NCBI RefSeq assembly: GCF_020400655.1
Contig: NZ_JAINRC010000002.1
Coordinates: 496,001-560,000, forward strand
Source of the DNA: Streptomyces spinosus
Lineage (GTDB): Bacteria; Actinomycetota; Actinomycetes; Streptomycetales; Streptomycetaceae
Direction: 5' to 3'
DNA length: 64,000 nt
The notes beneath the pieces were generated by a model, which had not been told where the DNA came from, searched no databases, and saw only the letters and a program-made list of their open reading frames with translations. A program made the translations under genes and the position numbers. Below, piece after piece: positions 56,143 to 64,000 of this stretch. Each line of letters starts with the position of its first letter. Position 1 is the stretch's first letter.

Positions 56143-57636
56143 ATGCGAACCGACTCTTCTCCCGGCACCCTGCCGGCGCGGGAGCACCTCCCGGCCGGAG
56201 ACGCCGGTACGCCTGTCCTGGACGTAGTGGTCCCCGTCTACAACGAGGAGAAGGACCTCCAGCCGTGCGTCCGCCGACTGCACGAGCACCTCACGCGCAC
56301 CTTCCCGTACGCGTTCCGCATCACGATCGCGGACAACGCCTCCACGGACGGCACCCCGCTGGTGGCGGCGCGGCTGGAGGCGGAGATCCCGGAGGTCGCC
56401 GGCTTCCGCCTGGAGCAGAAGGGGCGGGGGCGGGCCCTGCGGGCCGTGTGGTCCGCGTCCGAGGCGCCGGTCCTCGCCTACATGGACGTCGACCTGTCCA
56501 CCGACCTCAACGCCCTGCTGCCGCTGGTGGCGCCGCTGATCTCCGGTCACTCCGACCTGGCGATCGGCTCCCGGCTCGCCCGCACCTCCCGGGTCGTGCG
56601 CGGACCCAAGCGGGAGTTCGTCAGCCGGGCCTACAACCTGATCCTGCGCGGCTCGCTCCAGGCCCGTTTCTCGGACGCCCAGTGCGGGTTCAAGGCGATC
56701 CGGCGCGACGTGGCGCAGGTGCTGCTGCCGCTGGTGGAGGACACCGGATGGTTCTTCGACACGGAGATGCTGGTGCTCGCCGAGCGGGCCGGGCTCAGGA
56801 TCCACGAGGTGCCGGTCGACTGGGTCGACGACCCCGACTCCACCGTGCACATCGTGCGGACCGCGACCGACGACCTGAAGGGCGTCTGGCGGGTCGGCAA
56901 GGCGCTGACCACCGGTTCGCTGCCGCTGGACCGGCTGACCCGGCCCTTCGGTGACGACCCGCGCGATCGTGAACTGGCCGGCGTGCCGCGGGGACTCGCC
57001 CGCCAGCTGGTCGGCTTCTGCGGGGTGGGCGTCCTGTCGACCCTCTTCTACCTGCTGCTGTACGGCGCCTTCCGGCAGTTCTGCGGCTCGCAGCTCGCCA
57101 ACGCGCTCGCGCTGCTGGTCTCGGCCGTGGCCAACACGGCCGCCAACCGCCGGCTCACCTTCGGGGTGCGCGGCCGGGGCGGCGCGGTACGGCACCAGGC
57201 GCAGGGCCTGGTCGTGTTCGGCATCGGCCTCGCGCTGACCAGCGGTTCGCTCGCCGCCCTGAACGCGGCCACGGACAGCCCGGCGCACTCCACGGAACTG
57301 GCGGTGCTCATCGCGGCCAACCTGGCGGCCACCGTGCTGCGGTTCCTGCTCTTCCGCGCCTGGGTCTTCCCGGAGCGGAGGGAGACCGTCCCGTGCCCGC
57401 CGGCCGCCCCGCCCGCCCCGGCCCGCCCCGAGACGGCTCCGTACGCCCCGGCCCACCGCACGAGCGCTCCGTACGCACCGCTGCCGCAGCGGCCGGCGGT
57501 GCCGCAGCAGCCGTACCGGACCACCCAGTTCCGCGCCGGTGGGGCCGCGGACGGCAACTGGAGCGGCGTCACCGACGCGACCGCGCGGCCGCGGCCGGTG
57601 CGCCCTCACGACACCGACCCGGGGGATGCCCGATGA
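56143..57636 (+). CDS. GT2 glycosyltransferase fused to GtrA-like membrane domain
   Basis: 497 residues. GT-A domain (about 20-270) with VVPVYNEEKDL and YMDVDLSTDL (DxD), plus the GSRLARTS and WFFDTEML segments of dolichol/polyprenyl phosphate sugar synthases. Then four helices of a GtrA-like domain (about 290-415) and a Pro/Tyr/Ala-rich C-terminal tail. It would make a polyprenyl-phosphate sugar and help flip it. Its TGA overlaps the next ATG (ATGA at 57633). Confidence 0.9.
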   Translation: MRTDSSPGTLPAREHLPAGDAGTPVLDVVVPVYNEEKDLQPCVRRLHEHLTRTFPYAFRITIADNASTDGTPLVAARLEAEIPEVAGFRLEQKGRGRALRAVWSASEAPVLAYMDVDLSTDLNALLPLVAPLISGHSDLAIGSRLARTSRVVRGPKREFVSRAYNLILRGSLQARFSDAQCGFKAIRRDVAQVLLPLVEDTGWFFDTEMLVLAERAGLRIHEVPVDWVDDPDSTVHIVRTATDDLKGVWRVGKALTTGSLPLDRLTRPFGDDPRDRELAGVPRGLARQLVGFCGVGVLSTLFYLLLYGAFRQFCGSQLANALALLVSAVANTAANRRLTFGVRGRGGAVRHQAQGLVVFGIGLALTSGSLAALNAATDSPAHSTELAVLIAANLAATVLRFLLFRAWVFPERRETVPCPPAAPPAPARPETAPYAPAHRTSAPYAPLPQRPAVPQQPYRTTQFRAGGAADGNWSGVTDATARPRPVRPHDTDPGDAR

Positions 57637-59798
57637 CCACGCACTACGACCCGTCGACGACCGGGCACGGCGCCGCGGCCGACTGGGGTCCGCCCCCGGC
57701 CGCGCCCCCGCCGGGCCCCCGGGCCGGTGAGCCGAGGCAGCCGTTCGTACGGAGACTGTGGCGCGGCCGGCCCGAGGACCCCCGCTGGGTCCGCCCGGCC
57801 TTCCTCGGTCTGCTCGCCACCACCCTCCTGCTGTACCTGTACGACCTCAGCGCCTCGGGCTACGCCAACTCCTTCTACTCGGCGGCCGTCCAGGCGGGCA
57901 GCAGGTCCTGGAAGGCGTTCTTCTTCGGCTCGCTGGACGCGGGCAACGCGATCACGGTGGACAAGCCGCCGGCCTCGCTGTGGCCGATGGAGCTGTCGGT
58001 CAGGGTCTTCGGCCTGAACTCGTGGGCGATCCTGGCACCCGAGGTGCTGATGGGCGTGGCGGCGGTCGCCGTCGTGTACGCGGCCGTGCGCCTCCGGTTC
58101 AGCCCGGTGGCCGGCCTGGTGGCGGGCGCGGTGCTGGCGCTCACGCCGGTCGCGGCACTGATGTTCCGGTTCGACAACCCGGACGCGATGCTGGCCCTGC
58201 TGATGTCGGTGGCCTGCTACCTCGTCCTGCGGGCCCTGGCGGACGGCCGTACGAAGTGGCTGGTGTGGGCAGGGGTCGCGATCGGCTTCGCGTTCCTCGC
58301 CAAGACGCTCCAGGCGTTCCTGATCCTGCCGGTGCCGGCGGTCGTGTACGCGGTGTGCGCGCCGGTGCCGCCGAGGAAGCGGTTCGGCCAGCTGGCCGCG
58401 GCGACGCTCGCGCTGGTCGTCTCGGGCGGCTGGTGGGTCGCGGTCGTCGAGCTGTGGCCGGCCTCGTCCCGGCCGTACATCGGCGGCTCGCAGAACAACA
58501 GCTTCCTGGAGCTGACCTTCGGCTACAACGGGCTCGGCCGCCTCAACGGCGAGGAGACCGGAAGCGTGGGCGGCGGCGGTGGCGGCGCGGGCGGCTCCGG
58601 CATGTGGGGCGAGACGGGCTGGGACCGGATGTTCAACTCCGAGGTCGGCGGTCAGATCTCCTGGCTGCTGCCCGCCGCGCTGATCCTGCTCGTCGCCGGC
58701 CTGGTGGCCACGCGCAGGGCCCGCAGGACGTCCGTCACCCGCGCCTCGTTCCTGGTCTGGGGCGGCTCGCTGCTGATGACCGCGGTGGTCTTCAGCTACA
58801 TGGCGGGCATCTTCCACCAGTACTACACCGTGGCCCTCGCCCCCTACCTCGCGGCCGTCGTCGGCATGGGCGCCGGGCTGCTGTGGGAGCGGCGGCGCGA
58901 GCCGTGGGCGTCGATCGCGCTCGCCGCGTCCGTGGTCGCGTCGGCGGCCTGGGGGTACGTGCTGCTCAACCGCACCCCCGACTATCTGCCCTGGCTGAAG
59001 TGGCTGGTCCTGATCGGCGGTCTGACCGCGGCGCTCGGCCTGGTCTTCGCCGGCCGGATCCCCCGGCGACTGGCCGTCGGCGCGGCGGCGGCGGGGCTCG
59101 TGGCCGCGCTGGCGGGACCCACGGCGTACACCCTGAGCACGGTCCGGGAGGGCCACACCGGTTCGATCGTCACGGCGGGCCCGGCGGGCGCGAGCGTGAC
59201 GGGCGGCCGGGGCGGCGGTCCCCGTGGCGGTGTGCGGGGTGGCTTCGGCGGCGGAATGCCGGGCGGTCAGGGGCAGCAGAACCAGCGGGGCAATGGTTTC
59301 CCGGGCGGCGGCGGCCTCGGCGGGGGCACCCCGACGCAGCCGGGTCGGCAAGGCCAGCAAGGGCAGCGCGACGGTGGCGGCTTCGGCTTCCCCGGCGGCC
59401 GGACGGGTGAGGGCGGCACGGGCGGCGTCGGCGGCCTGCTGAACGGCGCGAGCGTGTCGTCCGAGGCCAGGAAGCTGCTGGAGCGGGACGCCTCGCGGTT
59501 CACCTGGGTCGCCGCGTCCGTCGGCTCCCAGAACGCGGCCGGCTACCAGCTCGCCACCGGCGACCCGGTGATGGCGATCGGCGGCTTCAACGGCACCGAC
59601 CCGTCCCCGACGCTCGCCCGGTTCAAGAAGTACGTCGAGGAGGGCAGGATCCACTACTTCATCGCCGGCGCAGGCATGGGCGGCGGCGGCAACAGCGGCA
59701 CCGCCTCGCAGATCAGCTCGTGGGTCCAGAGCACCTTCACGAAGGTGACGGTGGGATCGGCGACCTTCTACGACCTCACGCGGAAGGCGAGCGGCTGA
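57633..59798 (+). CDS. GT39/PMT-type membrane glycosyltransferase
   Basis: 721 residues with about eleven helices. The first external loop has LDAGNAITVDKPPASLW, with the acidic residue typical of PMT/ArnT enzymes that use a lipid-linked sugar; MFRFDNPDAMLALLM follows. A Gly/Gln-rich stretch (about 520-610) separates the membrane part from an extracytoplasmic alpha/beta domain (about 620-715). It probably moves the sugar made available by the preceding GT2-GtrA protein to a wall, lipid or protein target outside the cell. Confidence 0.88.
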   Translation: MTTHYDPSTTGHGAAADWGPPPAAPPPGPRAGEPRQPFVRRLWRGRPEDPRWVRPAFLGLLATTLLLYLYDLSASGYANSFYSAAVQAGSRSWKAFFFGSLDAGNAITVDKPPASLWPMELSVRVFGLNSWAILAPEVLMGVAAVAVVYAAVRLRFSPVAGLVAGAVLALTPVAALMFRFDNPDAMLALLMSVACYLVLRALADGRTKWLVWAGVAIGFAFLAKTLQAFLILPVPAVVYAVCAPVPPRKRFGQLAAATLALVVSGGWWVAVVELWPASSRPYIGGSQNNSFLELTFGYNGLGRLNGEETGSVGGGGGGAGGSGMWGETGWDRMFNSEVGGQISWLLPAALILLVAGLVATRRARRTSVTRASFLVWGGSLLMTAVVFSYMAGIFHQYYTVALAPYLAAVVGMGAGLLWERRREPWASIALAASVVASAAWGYVLLNRTPDYLPWLKWLVLIGGLTAALGLVFAGRIPRRLAVGAAAAGLVAALAGPTAYTLSTVREGHTGSIVTAGPAGASVTGGRGGGPRGGVRGGFGGGMPGGQGQQNQRGNGFPGGGGLGGGTPTQPGRQGQQGQRDGGGFGFPGGRTGEGGTGGVGGLLNGASVSSEARKLLERDASRFTWVAASVGSQNAAGYQLATGDPVMAIGGFNGTDPSPTLARFKKYVEEGRIHYFIAGAGMGGGGNSGTASQISSWVQSTFTKVTVGSATFYDLTRKASG

Positions 59799-59824
59799 GG
59801 ACGTCCGGCCGGCCGGAAAAGGCG

Positions 59825-59858
59825 TTGTACACCGTATAGCGGCAGCTATACGGTGTAC
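59825..59858 (+). promoter_or_regulatory. MFS promoter inside a TetR-type operator
   Basis: GTACACCGTATAGC (59827-59840) and its exact complement (59845-59858) flank a 4-bp spacer. A -35 TTGTAC (59825-59830) and -10 TATACG (59847-59852), spaced 16 bp, lie within it; the start would fall just before the ATG at 59862. A repressor bound here would block RNA polymerase. The TetR gene at 61330 is the obvious candidate. Confidence 0.8.
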
Positions 59859-59861
59859 GGC

Positions 59862-61247
59862 ATGTCCAGCCCCCAAGGCCATCCCCGACGCTGGCTGATC
59901 CTCGGCGTCATCTGTCTCGCGCAGCTCACCGTGCTGCTCGACAACACGGTCCTGAACGTGGCCATCCCCTCCCTGACCCGGGAACTCCACGCGGAGACCT
60001 CCGACGTCCAGTGGATGATCAACGCGTACTCCCTGGTGCAGTCCGGTCTGCTGCTGAGCGCGGGAAGTGCCGCCGACCGCTACGGCCGCAAGAAGATGCT
60101 GGTCGCCGGGCTCGCCCTGTTCGGCGTCGGTTCGCTCGTGGCCGGACTCGCCGGCAGCACCGGTCAGCTGATCGCCGCGCGGGCCGGCATGGGCGTCGGC
60201 GGCGCGCTGCTGCTGACCACCACGCTGGCCGTGGCGATGCAGATCTTCTCCGCCGAGGAGCAGCCGAAGGCGATCGGCATCTGGAGCGCGGTCAACGCGC
60301 TGGGCTTCGCCGGCGGCCCGCTGATCGGCGGCTTCGTGCTCGACCACTACTGGTGGGGCGCCATCTTCCTGATCAACATCCCCGTCGCGGCGCTCGGCCT
60401 GGTCGCGGTGGTGGCGCTCGTACCGGAGTCGAAGAACCCACGCGGTGACCGCCCGGACCTGCCGGGAGCGGTGCTGTCCACCATCGGCATGGCCTCGCTG
60501 GTGTACGCGATCATCTCCGGGCCGGCGCACGGCTGGACGTCGGCGCGCGTGCTCGGCACGGCGGCCGTGGCGGTGCTGGTGCTGAGCGCCTTCGCCTGGT
60601 GGGAGAGCAGAACCGACGAGCCGATGCTCGACCCGCACTTCTTCAGGAACCCGCGGTTCACGGGGGCGGTCGCCGGGGCCGTGCTCATCGTGTTCGGCAT
60701 GGGCGGCGCGTTGTTCCTGCTGACACAGCACCTCCAGTTCGTACTCGGGTACGGGCCGCTGGAGGCCGGCCTGCGGACCGCTCCGCTGGCGCTGACCGTG
60801 GTGGCGCTCAACTTCACCGGGCTGTCGGCGAAGTGGTCGGCGCGGCTGGGCACGCCGGTGTCGATCGCGCTGGGGATGGTCTGCATGGCCGGCGGCCTGG
60901 TGTCGATCGCGGAGGTGGACTCCGGGGGTTACGCGGGGACGCTGCTCGGTCTGCTGCTGATCGGCGCGGGGTGCGCGGTGGCGAATCCGGCGATGGCGCA
61001 CGCCATCATGCGGGCGATTCCTCCAGAGAAGGCGGGAGTGGGAGCCGGGATCAACGGCACGCTGGCGGAGTTCGGCAACGGGCTCGGCGTCGCTGTGCTG
61101 GGCGCCGTGCTCAGCTCCTCGGTGGCGTCGGGGGAGTCGTTGTCGGCCGCGCTGGGCGCGGGTCAGCTGGTGGGCGCCGTCGCGGTGCTCGGCGGAGGCT
61201 TCCTGGCCGCCGGACTGCTCCGGCGGGCGGAGAGGGTGTCCGCCTAG
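59862..61247 (+). CDS. MFS drug efflux transporter, DHA2 type
   Basis: 461 residues, mostly membrane, probably 14 helices. DHA2 signs: LDNTVLNVAIPSLTREL after helix 1, the loop motif GSAADRYGRKKML between helices 2 and 3, and motif C-like GFAGGPLIGGF in helix 5. It would export drugs or dyes with the proton gradient. The start at 59862 directly follows the operator. The TetR gene follows on the same strand. Confidence 0.9.
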   Translation: MSSPQGHPRRWLILGVICLAQLTVLLDNTVLNVAIPSLTRELHAETSDVQWMINAYSLVQSGLLLSAGSAADRYGRKKMLVAGLALFGVGSLVAGLAGSTGQLIAARAGMGVGGALLLTTTLAVAMQIFSAEEQPKAIGIWSAVNALGFAGGPLIGGFVLDHYWWGAIFLINIPVAALGLVAVVALVPESKNPRGDRPDLPGAVLSTIGMASLVYAIISGPAHGWTSARVLGTAAVAVLVLSAFAWWESRTDEPMLDPHFFRNPRFTGAVAGAVLIVFGMGGALFLLTQHLQFVLGYGPLEAGLRTAPLALTVVALNFTGLSAKWSARLGTPVSIALGMVCMAGGLVSIAEVDSGGYAGTLLGLLLIGAGCAVANPAMAHAIMRAIPPEKAGVGAGINGTLAEFGNGLGVAVLGAVLSSSVASGESLSAALGAGQLVGAVAVLGGGFLAAGLLRRAERVSA

Positions 61248-61274
61248 CAGTTCGGGGGATGGGGTAGTCGAGCG

Positions 61275-61319
61275 ACTGTGGGTGCGTTGTGGCTGGTCGC
61301 GCAGTTCCTCGCGCCCCTA
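61275..61319. repeat. Dispersed Streptomyces intergenic repeat, inverted copy
   Basis: GTTGTGGCTGGTCGCGCAGT (from 61286) followed by TCCTCGCGCCCCTAG is the reverse form of the element at 28688-28733. I recall near-identical copies between many Streptomyces genes. Its end provides the TAGGTT box of the TetR gene. Confidence 0.65.
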
Positions 61320-61329
61320 GGTTGGGACA

Positions 61330-62115
61330 GTGAGCGCAAACGAGGAAGGGCCGCCGGTGGCGAAGGCAGCAGGTCGGTCGGCGCGGGACAGCGTGTGGCT
61401 GGAGGGCAGGGCCGGGCGCGGTGGGCGCGGTGGGCAGCCGTCCGGGCTGGACCGGGAGCGGATCACCACGGCGTCCGTGCGGCTGCTGGACGCCGAGGGC
61501 CTCGCCAAGTTCTCCATGCGGCGGCTGGCGGCCGAGCTGAACGTCACGGCGATGTCCCTGTACTGGTACGTCGACACCAAGGACGACCTGCTCGAACTCG
61601 CCCTGGACGCCACCTACGCCGAGTTGCGGCTGCCCGACCCGGAGAACGCGGACGAGGACTGGCGGGAGCAGCTGCGCGCGCTGGCCACCGCGTACCGGGG
61701 GCTGCTGGTGCGCCACCCGTGGCTGTCCCCGCTGGCCGGGCGTTTCCTCAACATCGGCCCGAACTCCCTGGTGTTCTCCCGGGTGGTGCAGCAGGTCGTC
61801 CGCCGGGCCGGGCTGCCCGCGCACGGGGTGACCGGGGCGATCTCGGCCGTCTTCCAGTTCGTGTACGGCTTCGGCACGATCGAGGGCCACTTCCGCACCC
61901 GGATAGCCGACACCGGGCTGAGTGCCGACGAGTACCTCGAGCAGGCCATGTCCCTGGTGGACGAGGTCCCCGGCACCGCGGACGTGATGAGGGAGTCCAA
62001 GGACCTCATGGCGGCACGCGGCGGCGACACGGTGGCCGAGATGCTGGACCGCGACTTCACCTTCGCCCTGGACCTGCTGGTCGCGGGAATCGAGGCGATG
62101 GTCACCCGCGGCTGA
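61330..62115 (+). CDS. TetR-family repressor, tetracycline-repressor-like C-terminal domain
   Basis: 261 residues. An N-terminal tail of about 35 residues, then the TetR HTH (ITTASVRLLDAEGLAKFSMRRLAAELNVTAMSLYWYVDTKDDLLE) and a C-terminal ligand domain of the TetR_C type found with drug pumps. GTG at 61330 has TAGGTT (61318-61323) 6 nt upstream and no ribosome site, so it is probably leaderless. It likely controls the MFS gene through the operator at 59827-59858. Confidence 0.87.
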   Translation: MSANEEGPPVAKAAGRSARDSVWLEGRAGRGGRGGQPSGLDRERITTASVRLLDAEGLAKFSMRRLAAELNVTAMSLYWYVDTKDDLLELALDATYAELRLPDPENADEDWREQLRALATAYRGLLVRHPWLSPLAGRFLNIGPNSLVFSRVVQQVVRRAGLPAHGVTGAISAVFQFVYGFGTIEGHFRTRIADTGLSADEYLEQAMSLVDEVPGTADVMRESKDLMAARGGDTVAEMLDRDFTFALDLLVAGIEAMVTRG

Positions 62116-62160
62116 CCGCCCCGCCCGCCGCCGGTCGCGGCGGCAGGCCGGGGGGCGGGT

Positions 62161-62742
62161 TACTCGGAGGCCAGGCGTGCCGGGAAGCCGCCGGTGGCCA
62201 CCGGGCCCCAGCGGTCAGGGGTGACCCGGATGATGGACTTGCCCTGCTTGACCATCGCCTCGCGGGCCCCTTGCGTCTGCGCCCCTCGCACTGCTGCGCA
62301 GGCTTCGGAGCGCGGCGCCGGACTCCGTCCGCCGGGTGAGCCGGAGGGCGTTCGCCCGGGTACCTGCTGCGTCGGTCCCCTGCCGCCGGCAGTTCCGTCA
62401 CTCCGGTGACCGACCGCCCCGCCGGTCGCGGCGGCAGGCCGGGAGGTGGGTTACTCGGAGGCCAGGCGTGCCGGGAAGCCGCCGGTGGCCACCGGGCCCC
62501 AGCGGTCAGGGGTGACCCGGATGATGGACTTGCCCTGCTTGACCATCGCCTCGCGGGCCCCTTGCGTCTGCGCCCCTCGCACTGCTGCGCAGGCTTCGGA
62601 GCGCGGCGCCGGACTCCGTCCGCCGGGTGAGCCGGAGGGCGTTCGCCCGGGTACCTGCTGCGTCGGTCCCCTGCCGCCGGCAGTTCCGTCACTCCGGTGA
62701 CCGACCGCCCCGCCGGTCGCGGCGGCAGGCCGGGAGGTGGGT
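62161..62742. repeat. 291-bp exact tandem duplication carrying the 3' end of a PPOX gene
   Basis: 62161-62451 and 62452-62742 read as identical 291-bp units. The first 105 bp of each also match the 3' end of the adjoining gene (62743-62847) with one change near position 16, then diverge where that gene goes on. So there are three copies of the gene end: two detached fragments and the real one. The other 186 bp of the unit have no recognised origin. No separate gene lies in 62116-62741. Confidence 0.9.
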
Positions 62743-63209
62743 TACTCGGAGGCCAGCCGTGCCGGGAAGCCGCCGGTGGCCACCGGGCCCCAGCGGTCAG
62801 GGGTGACCCGGATGATGGACTTGCCCTGCTTGACCATCGCCTCGCGGTACTCGTCCCAGTCGGGGTGTTCGCCGGCGATGTTGCGGTAGTACTCGACCAG
62901 CGGCTCCACCGAGTCGGGCGTGTCGATGACCTCGGCCGTGCCGTCGATCTGGACCCAGGGGCCGTTCCAGTCGTCGCTGAGGACGACCAGGGTGACCCGG
63001 GGGTCCCGCTTGGCGTTGCGGGTCTTGGCCCGCTCCGGGTAGGTCGAGACGACGATCCGGCCGGAGTCGTCGACGCCGCAGGTCAGCGGGGACGCCTGGG
63101 GGGAGCCGTCGGCCCGGCGCGTGATCAGCAGGGCGTGGTGCCGGGGACGTACGAAGTCCAGCAGTTCGTCCAGCGACACACGGGTGTTGGTAGCGATGTT
63201 CGGTGCCAT
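62742..63209 (-). CDS. PPOX-class F420/flavin-dependent protein (pyridoxamine oxidase-like)
   Basis: 155 residues of the split-barrel fold: LLDFVRPRHHALLITRRADGSPQASPL, then IVVSTYPERAKTRNAKRDPRVTLVV with the cofactor-phosphate Lys/Arg, and NGPWVQIDGTAEVID. Members bind F420 or FMN and often reduce or oxidise small molecules. TAGGCT (complement of 63217-63222) ends 7 nt before the ATG, so the mRNA is likely leaderless. Its last 35 codons are duplicated twice in the downstream tandem repeat. Confidence 0.87.
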   Translation of the reverse strand: MAPNIATNTRVSLDELLDFVRPRHHALLITRRADGSPQASPLTCGVDDSGRIVVSTYPERAKTRNAKRDPRVTLVVLSDDWNGPWVQIDGTAEVIDTPDSVEPLVEYYRNIAGEHPDWDEYREAMVKQGKSIIRVTPDRWGPVATGGFPARLASE

Positions 63210-63265
63210 GGAGGGCAGCCTAGGGGCAGCGGGTGCCCCGGTGGCTGACCCTGCTGTGCCTATGT

Positions 63266-64000
63266 CTACGCCTGGGGCAGGGAGTCGCCCTGTACCGCCT
63301 GGATGTCCAGCTCCACCTTCAGCGTGGTGCCGATGGCGGCGATGCCCGCCTGGAGGACCTGGTTGTAGTTCATCGCGAAGTCCTCGCGGTGCAGTTCGGT
63401 GGTGGCCCGGAACGCGGCGCGGGTGCCGCCCCACGGGTCGGCGCCGGTGCCCAGGTAGGCCAGGTCCAGGTCGACGGGTCGTACGACCCCGTGCAGGGAC
63501 AGCTCGCCGTGGACGGTCCAGCGGTCGGGGCCGGCCTGGGTCAGTCCCGTGGAACGGAAGGTGATCTCGGGGTTGTTCTCGACGTCGAGGAAGTCCGCGG
63601 AGCGCAGGTGCGTGTCCCGCATGCCGTTGCCGGTGTCGATGGACGCGGCCCTGATCACCGCCTCCACCCGGGACTTGGTGACGTCGTCGGGCGCGATCTC
63701 GATCGTGCCGCCGAACTCCGTGAACCGGCCGTGCACGCTGGAGATGCCCAGGTGCTGGGCGACCGCGGCGACGGAGGAGTGCGCCGGGTCGATGGTCCAG
63801 GGGCCGGGCGGCGGCAGCTCGGTGCCGCCCTGCCGGGCCAGCGTGACCGTGCCGACCTCGGCCCGGCCGCTCGCGGTGACGATCGCGCTGGACGCGGCGG
63901 GCGCGTAGCCGACGGCGGTCACGATCACGGTGTACGCCCCCGGCGCCAGCTCGGTGGTGTCCCGTACGGCCCCCTCGGCGTCCGCCTCGGCCCGCAGCAC
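63266..64000 (-). CDS. YceI-family protein with N-terminal carboxypeptidase-regulatory-like domain, 5' end outside window
   Basis: At least 244 residues are visible; the frame is open to the window edge. The N-terminal part (GAVRDTTELAPGAYTVIVTAVGYAPA) looks like a beta-sandwich CarboxypepD_reg domain. The YceI domain follows from PGPWTIDPAHSSVAAVAQHLGIS to the end, a lipocalin-like barrel that binds isoprenoid-type lipids in known structures. Export cannot be judged without the N-terminus. Last codons SLPQA then TAG/TGA at 63266. Confidence 0.85.
   Translation of the reverse strand: MLRAEADAEGAVRDTTELAPGAYTVIVTAVGYAPAASSAIVTASGRAEVGTVTLARQGGTELPPPGPWTIDPAHSSVAAVAQHLGISSVHGRFTEFGGTIEIAPDDVTKSRVEAVIRAASIDTGNGMRDTHLRSADFLDVENNPEITFRSTGLTQAGPDRWTVHGELSLHGVVRPVDLDLAYLGTGADPWGGTRAAFRATTELHREDFAMNYNQVLQAGIAAIGTTLKVELDIQAVQGDSLPQA

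Noticed and set aside
57606..61001. Long reverse-strand open frame opposite GT39 and MFS genes
   Set aside because: Low-complexity Arg/Gln/His-rich product without a start signal; the forward genes have clear families and overlaps.

Overview
This window looks like a central, non-mobile part of a Streptomyces chromosome. Evidence: very high G+C with G/C at third codon positions, many GTG starts, many apparently leaderless genes with a TANNNT box 6-7 nt before the start codon, GTGA/ATGA stop-start overlaps, and typical actinomycete families (Rex-controlled cydABCD, SSI-type protease inhibitor, DUF5926, SigE-family ECF sigma factor, EphD-like fusion). Chromosome-partition sites (parS) and DnaA-box clusters point to a place near oriC. 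From memory, the gene order resembles the S. coelicolor region from about SCO3944 to beyond SCO4010; this was not checked against a database.

Layout. 1-7.3 kb: 3' end of a histidinol-phosphate aminotransferase, then the cytochrome bd operon cydA-cydB-cydCD behind a Rex operator, with two parS sites at the cydB/cydCD junction. 7.4-12.3 kb: reverse-strand HAD phosphatase, F420-type oxidoreductase, KptA RNA phosphotransferase and an EphD-like hydrolase-reductase fusion, plus a small DnaA-box cluster at 10.1 kb. 12.4-16.3 kb: two ABC-2 ATPase/permease pairs in one operon. 16.7-20.3 kb: HAD phosphatase coupled to serS, a large DnaA-box cluster, and pheA. 20.4-26.6 kb: reverse-strand copper operon (YcnI, Sco, PCuAC-type chaperone, CopC-CopD fusion, DyP peroxidase) with a His/Met-rich membrane protein beside it.

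26.8-36.7 kb holds signalling and housekeeping genes: two RsbW-like ATPase proteins, a MocR regulator, aminopeptidase P, a PP2C-type phosphatase with changed metal motifs, a short prim-pol-like protein, DUF5926 and GDPD. 37-40.3 kb: HtrA-type protease, tRNA-Ser(TGA), a prim-pol protein and a small secreted Asn/Ser/Gln-rich protein. 40.6-49.5 kb: SigE-family sigma factor, acyl-CoA synthetase behind a perfect palindrome, a 1686-residue hybrid-kinase-like protein, an SSI-type inhibitor, tRNA-Ser(GCT) and tRNA-Arg(ACG).

49.9-64 kb is more accessory: GAP-family membrane protein, MarR regulator with paired operator-like repeats, a phage-type BRO antirepressor homologue, DUF2797, a two-component system translationally linked to two membrane glycosyltransferases, an MFS pump whose promoter lies inside a 14-bp-arm inverted repeat and is probably controlled by the TetR regulator two genes on, an exact 291-bp tandem duplication carrying the 3' end of a PPOX gene, and a YceI protein cut by the window end. 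I found no CRISPR array, insertion sequence or prophage. The most unusual signals are the replication/partition sites, the kinase without a recognisable phosphoacceptor histidine, the tandem duplication and the TCS-glycosyltransferase cluster.
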